Positions 22,398 through 24,496 of a stretch of 24,496 bases of DNA are shown in pieces. Numbering within the stretch: position 1 is the first letter of the stretch; every line of letters starts with the position of its first letter. Source of the stretch: an uncultured Slackia sp. (GTDB lineage Bacteria > Actinomycetota > Coriobacteriia > Coriobacteriales > Eggerthellaceae); the NCBI GenBank assembly GCA_937895975.1, contig CALBLG010000042.1, positions 1 through 24,496 on the forward strand, read 5' to 3'. The notes beneath the pieces are model-generated. The model was not told where the DNA came from. It saw nothing but the letters and a program-made list of their open reading frames with translations, and did no database searches. The position numbers were made by a program, and so were the translations under genes.

Positions 22398-24317
22398 ATG
22401 GCTGAATACAACGGACCGTCCATCGTCATTGGCACCGCAGGCCACATCGACCACGGCAAATCGACGCTGGTGCAGGCGCTTACCGGAGTCGACCCCGATC
22501 GCCTGGCCGAAGAAAAGCGGCGCGGCATCACCATCGAGCTTGGCTTCGCGCGTCTGGATTTGCCCAGCGGAGAGTCGGTAGGCATCGTAGACGTGCCGGG
22601 GCACGAGAAATTCGTGCGACAGATGATTGCCGGCGCAACCGGCATCGACGCCGCCATTCTGGTGGTTGCCGCCGACGACGGCATCATGCCGCAGACGCGC
22701 GAGCACCTCGCCGTGCTGCGCCTGCTCTCGGTGCCCCAAATCGTGGTGGCGCTCACGAAATGCGACATGGTCGACGACGAGTGGGTCGAATTTGTGAGCG
22801 ACGAAATTCGTGCCGCTCTGCTCGACGGCCCTTACGCCGATGCGCCCATCGTGCCCGTCGCCGCCCGCGAAGGACGCGGCCTCGACGAATTGAAGAGCGC
22901 ACTTTGCGCCATGGTCGGCGCGCACAGGCACGCGCATCGCGAGGGTTTCCTGCGCATGCCCGTCGACAGGTCCTTTACCGTGAAAGGCGCCGGCACCGTA
23001 GTGACGGGCAGCCTATGGAGCGGAAGCGTCGCCCCAGGCGACGAAGTACTCGTACTGCCCGCCGGCAAGAAAACGCGCGTGCGCTCGGTGCAAATTCACG
23101 GCGATGCCGTAGATGCGGCGTTTTCCGGCCACCGCGTAGCCATGAACCTGGCAGACATGGGCCGCGACGAAGTGCGTCCGGGCGACTTCATCGCGGCCGT
23201 CGATGCGCCGGCCGCAAGCGACCGCTTCGATTGCGAGCTCACGTATTTCGACTGCGAAGGCAACGGCGGAGAGCTTAAATCGGGCGAAACGGTGCGCGTC
23301 GCGCACGGCACGAAGGAGACCTTCGGACGCGTGCTGCTTATGGATGGGAAAACCGAACTTTCCCAAAGCGAGCAAGCCTTTGCGCAAATTCGATTGGACG
23401 AGCCGCTGTGCGTGCTGCGCGGCGACCGTTTCGTCATTCGCGCCGCCACGCCCGTGCGCGTGATTGGCGGCGGCCGCGTGCTTGCCGGCCACCCCCGTCG
23501 TCGGTCGATTCTTTCGCCATGCGACAAAACCATGCTGACGGCCCTTGCCGCCGACGACGTGCAATCTGCCGCGAAGGCATACATCGAAGAGCCCGGCGCG
23601 CTGCGCGGCGTGACCGAAATCGCGGGCGCGCTCGACCTCGACCGCGCCGACGCGCTGCGCATTGCGCGCGCAGCATGCAGCGGGCAGATTATTTGCACGG
23701 GCAACCAGGACGACCCGCTGTTCACCACCAAGGCCTCGCTTCAAAAGGCGACCTCCAAAATCGCCAGCACCCTGCTGAAATTCCATGCCGCCTCGCCCAA
23801 CGAGCTGGGAATGTCGCGCGCCGCGCTCAACCACGCGGCCCTGCCGTCGTTTGACGAGGCACGCTTCGACGCCGCCCTTTGCGCCGCAATCGCCAAAGGC
23901 GACGTGGTGGCCATCTCGGGCGTGCTCAGCCACGCCACCGCCGGAGCCGCCGCCCACGCGCGCGCCGAGCAACGCGCGAACGACGCATTCTCTCTGCTGA
24001 AAGGCACGCTTACCCCGCCGTTCGCCGACGAAGCAATCGGCCTGCTCGGGTGCTCCAAAGGCGAAGCCTACGCTGCATTGGGCAATTTGGTCGACGACGG
24101 GCGCGCCGTGAAGATAGACCGCGATTTGTTCTACGACGCAGCCGTGTTCGACGATATGGCCGCCTCCGTTCGCGTCCATATCGAAAGCCACGGCCCGTCA
24201 AGCGCATCCGATTTGAAAGATGCCATGGGCATTTCGCGCAAATACGCCATCCCCGTGCTTGAAGCGCTCGACGATCGCGGCATCACGAAACGCAACGGCG
24301 ACCTTCGTTCGCTTTAA
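22398..24317 (+). CDS. selB: Selenocysteine-specific elongation factor SelB
   Basis: GTPase that carries Sec-tRNA-Sec to the ribosome and binds the SECIS hairpin. The 639-residue product (E. coli 614) has G1 GTAGHIDHGKST (12-23), G2 RGITIE (42-47), G3 DVPGHE (65-70) and G4 TKCD (120-123), then beta-barrel domains (VDRSFTVKGAGTVVTGSLWSG; GDRFVIRAATPVRVIGGGRVL). The C-terminal quarter contains winged-helix repeats ending in MGISRKYAIPVLEALDDRGITKRNGDLRSL, which is the mRNA-binding end. GGAG lies 8 bases before the ATG and the selA stop is 3 bases upstream. No terminator is seen in 24318-24446 before tRNA-Sec, so read-through into selC is possible; nothing else is recognised in that gap. Confidence 0.97.
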   Translation: MAEYNGPSIVIGTAGHIDHGKSTLVQALTGVDPDRLAEEKRRGITIELGFARLDLPSGESVGIVDVPGHEKFVRQMIAGATGIDAAILVVAADDGIMPQTREHLAVLRLLSVPQIVVALTKCDMVDDEWVEFVSDEIRAALLDGPYADAPIVPVAAREGRGLDELKSALCAMVGAHRHAHREGFLRMPVDRSFTVKGAGTVVTGSLWSGSVAPGDEVLVLPAGKKTRVRSVQIHGDAVDAAFSGHRVAMNLADMGRDEVRPGDFIAAVDAPAASDRFDCELTYFDCEGNGGELKSGETVRVAHGTKETFGRVLLMDGKTELSQSEQAFAQIRLDEPLCVLRGDRFVIRAATPVRVIGGGRVLAGHPRRRSILSPCDKTMLTALAADDVQSAAKAYIEEPGALRGVTEIAGALDLDRADALRIARAACSGQIICTGNQDDPLFTTKASLQKATSKIASTLLKFHAASPNELGMSRAALNHAALPSFDEARFDAALCAAIAKGDVVAISGVLSHATAGAAAHARAEQRANDAFSLLKGTLTPPFADEAIGLLGCSKGEAYAALGNLVDDGRAVKIDRDLFYDAAVFDDMAASVRVHIESHGPSSASDLKDAMGISRKYAIPVLEALDDRGITKRNGDLRSL

Positions 24318-24446
24318 ATGGGAGGAATGCGACCAAAATAGTAACCGTTCGCGGACATTCCGTGAGCATTGCCCGCCATGCGGAGACGCGGCCATCGCGG
24401 ACGATTACAATTGATAACCGTTGCGCCCGCGTGGCGCTTGCTATAG

Positions 24447-24496
24447 GGAGATGAATAGGTTCCTGGTGGACCTCGCGGCCTTCAAAGCCGTTGCGG
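24447..24496 (+). tRNA. selC: tRNA-Sec (UCA anticodon), 5' part, cut by window end
   Basis: The visible half folds like bacterial tRNA-Sec. The 5' acceptor strand is GGAGATGA (24447-24454). A 6-bp D stem AGGTTC/GGACCT (24457-24462 and 24468-24473) has a short CTGGT loop, a feature special to tRNA-Sec. The anticodon stem GCGGC/GCCGT (24475-24479 and 24487-24491) encloses the loop CTTCAAA with anticodon TCA at 24482-24484, which reads UGA. The long variable arm starts at 24492 and the rest is outside the window. Its place directly after selB fits its role. The start could be one base earlier (24446). Confidence 0.93.

Noticed and set aside
24318..24446. Dedicated promoter for tRNA-Sec
   Set aside because: TACAAT (24406-24411) has no -35 at proper distance, and TATAG at 24442-24446 is too close to the tRNA 5' end; co-transcription with selB remains as likely.
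1..24496. CRISPR array, prophage, insertion sequence with transposase, or integrase with attachment site
   Set aside because: No regularly spaced repeats, phage genes or transposase/integrase frames were seen; the inverted repeats present have no coding content.

Overview
The window looks like chromosomal DNA from a strictly anaerobic, high-GC actinobacterium of the class Coriobacteriia, most likely Eggerthellaceae. This is inferred from gene content (FdnGHI-type formate dehydrogenase with FdhE, a short MetH with a separate reactivation protein, a complete selenocysteine cassette), high-GC codon use and protein character. I could run no database search, so the family-level placement is moderate confidence.

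Layout. (1) 1-1754, minus strand: the rplB-rpsS-rplV-rpsC part of the S10 ribosomal-protein operon, rpsC running off the window. rplW, rplD, rplC and rpsJ, which normally precede rplB, are absent; rplB is instead the first gene after a leader of about 170 nt. (2) 1934-2333: a gene-free stretch filled with two neighbouring foldback elements. (3) 2334-5639, minus: topA (TTG start, four zinc ribbons, Lys/Ala tail), then a small low-GC DUF4160/DUF2442 gene pair. (4) 5769-11531, minus: a SotB-like efflux transporter and the methionine-synthase genes metH, a separate MetH-reactivation protein and metF, with a third foldback element of about 150 bp between metH and the metF pair. (5) 11645-13231, minus: a U32-family protein (RNA hydroxylation type). 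(6) 13302-19184, minus: a four-gene formate dehydrogenase operon (alpha, beta, gamma, FdhE). The alpha gene is read through an in-frame UGA as selenocysteine 201. (7) 19185-19838: an AT-rich divergent control region. (8) 19839-24496, plus: selD, selA, selB and the 5' part of tRNA-Sec (selC), cut by the window end. selD itself carries an in-frame UGA at its catalytic position.

How it works together. The plus-strand cassette makes selenophosphate (SelD), converts Ser-tRNA-Sec to Sec-tRNA-Sec (SelA) and delivers it to UGA codons marked by a SECIS hairpin (SelB). Two users are visible: the divergent formate dehydrogenase and SelD itself. The dehydrogenase would be Tat-exported, oxidise formate outside the membrane and feed electrons through the FeS subunit and cytochrome b to quinone, with FdhE assisting maturation. 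MetF, MetH and the reactivation protein form a complete methyl-transfer route from methylene-THF to methionine.

Most of the window is conserved housekeeping and energy metabolism; I do not see a wholly new multi-gene system. The parts most worth a second look are the selenocysteine-containing SelD (easily mis-annotated), the broken S10 operon with its foldback repeats, the recurrence of foldback elements of about 150 bp, and the repeat-rich control region between fdhA and selD.
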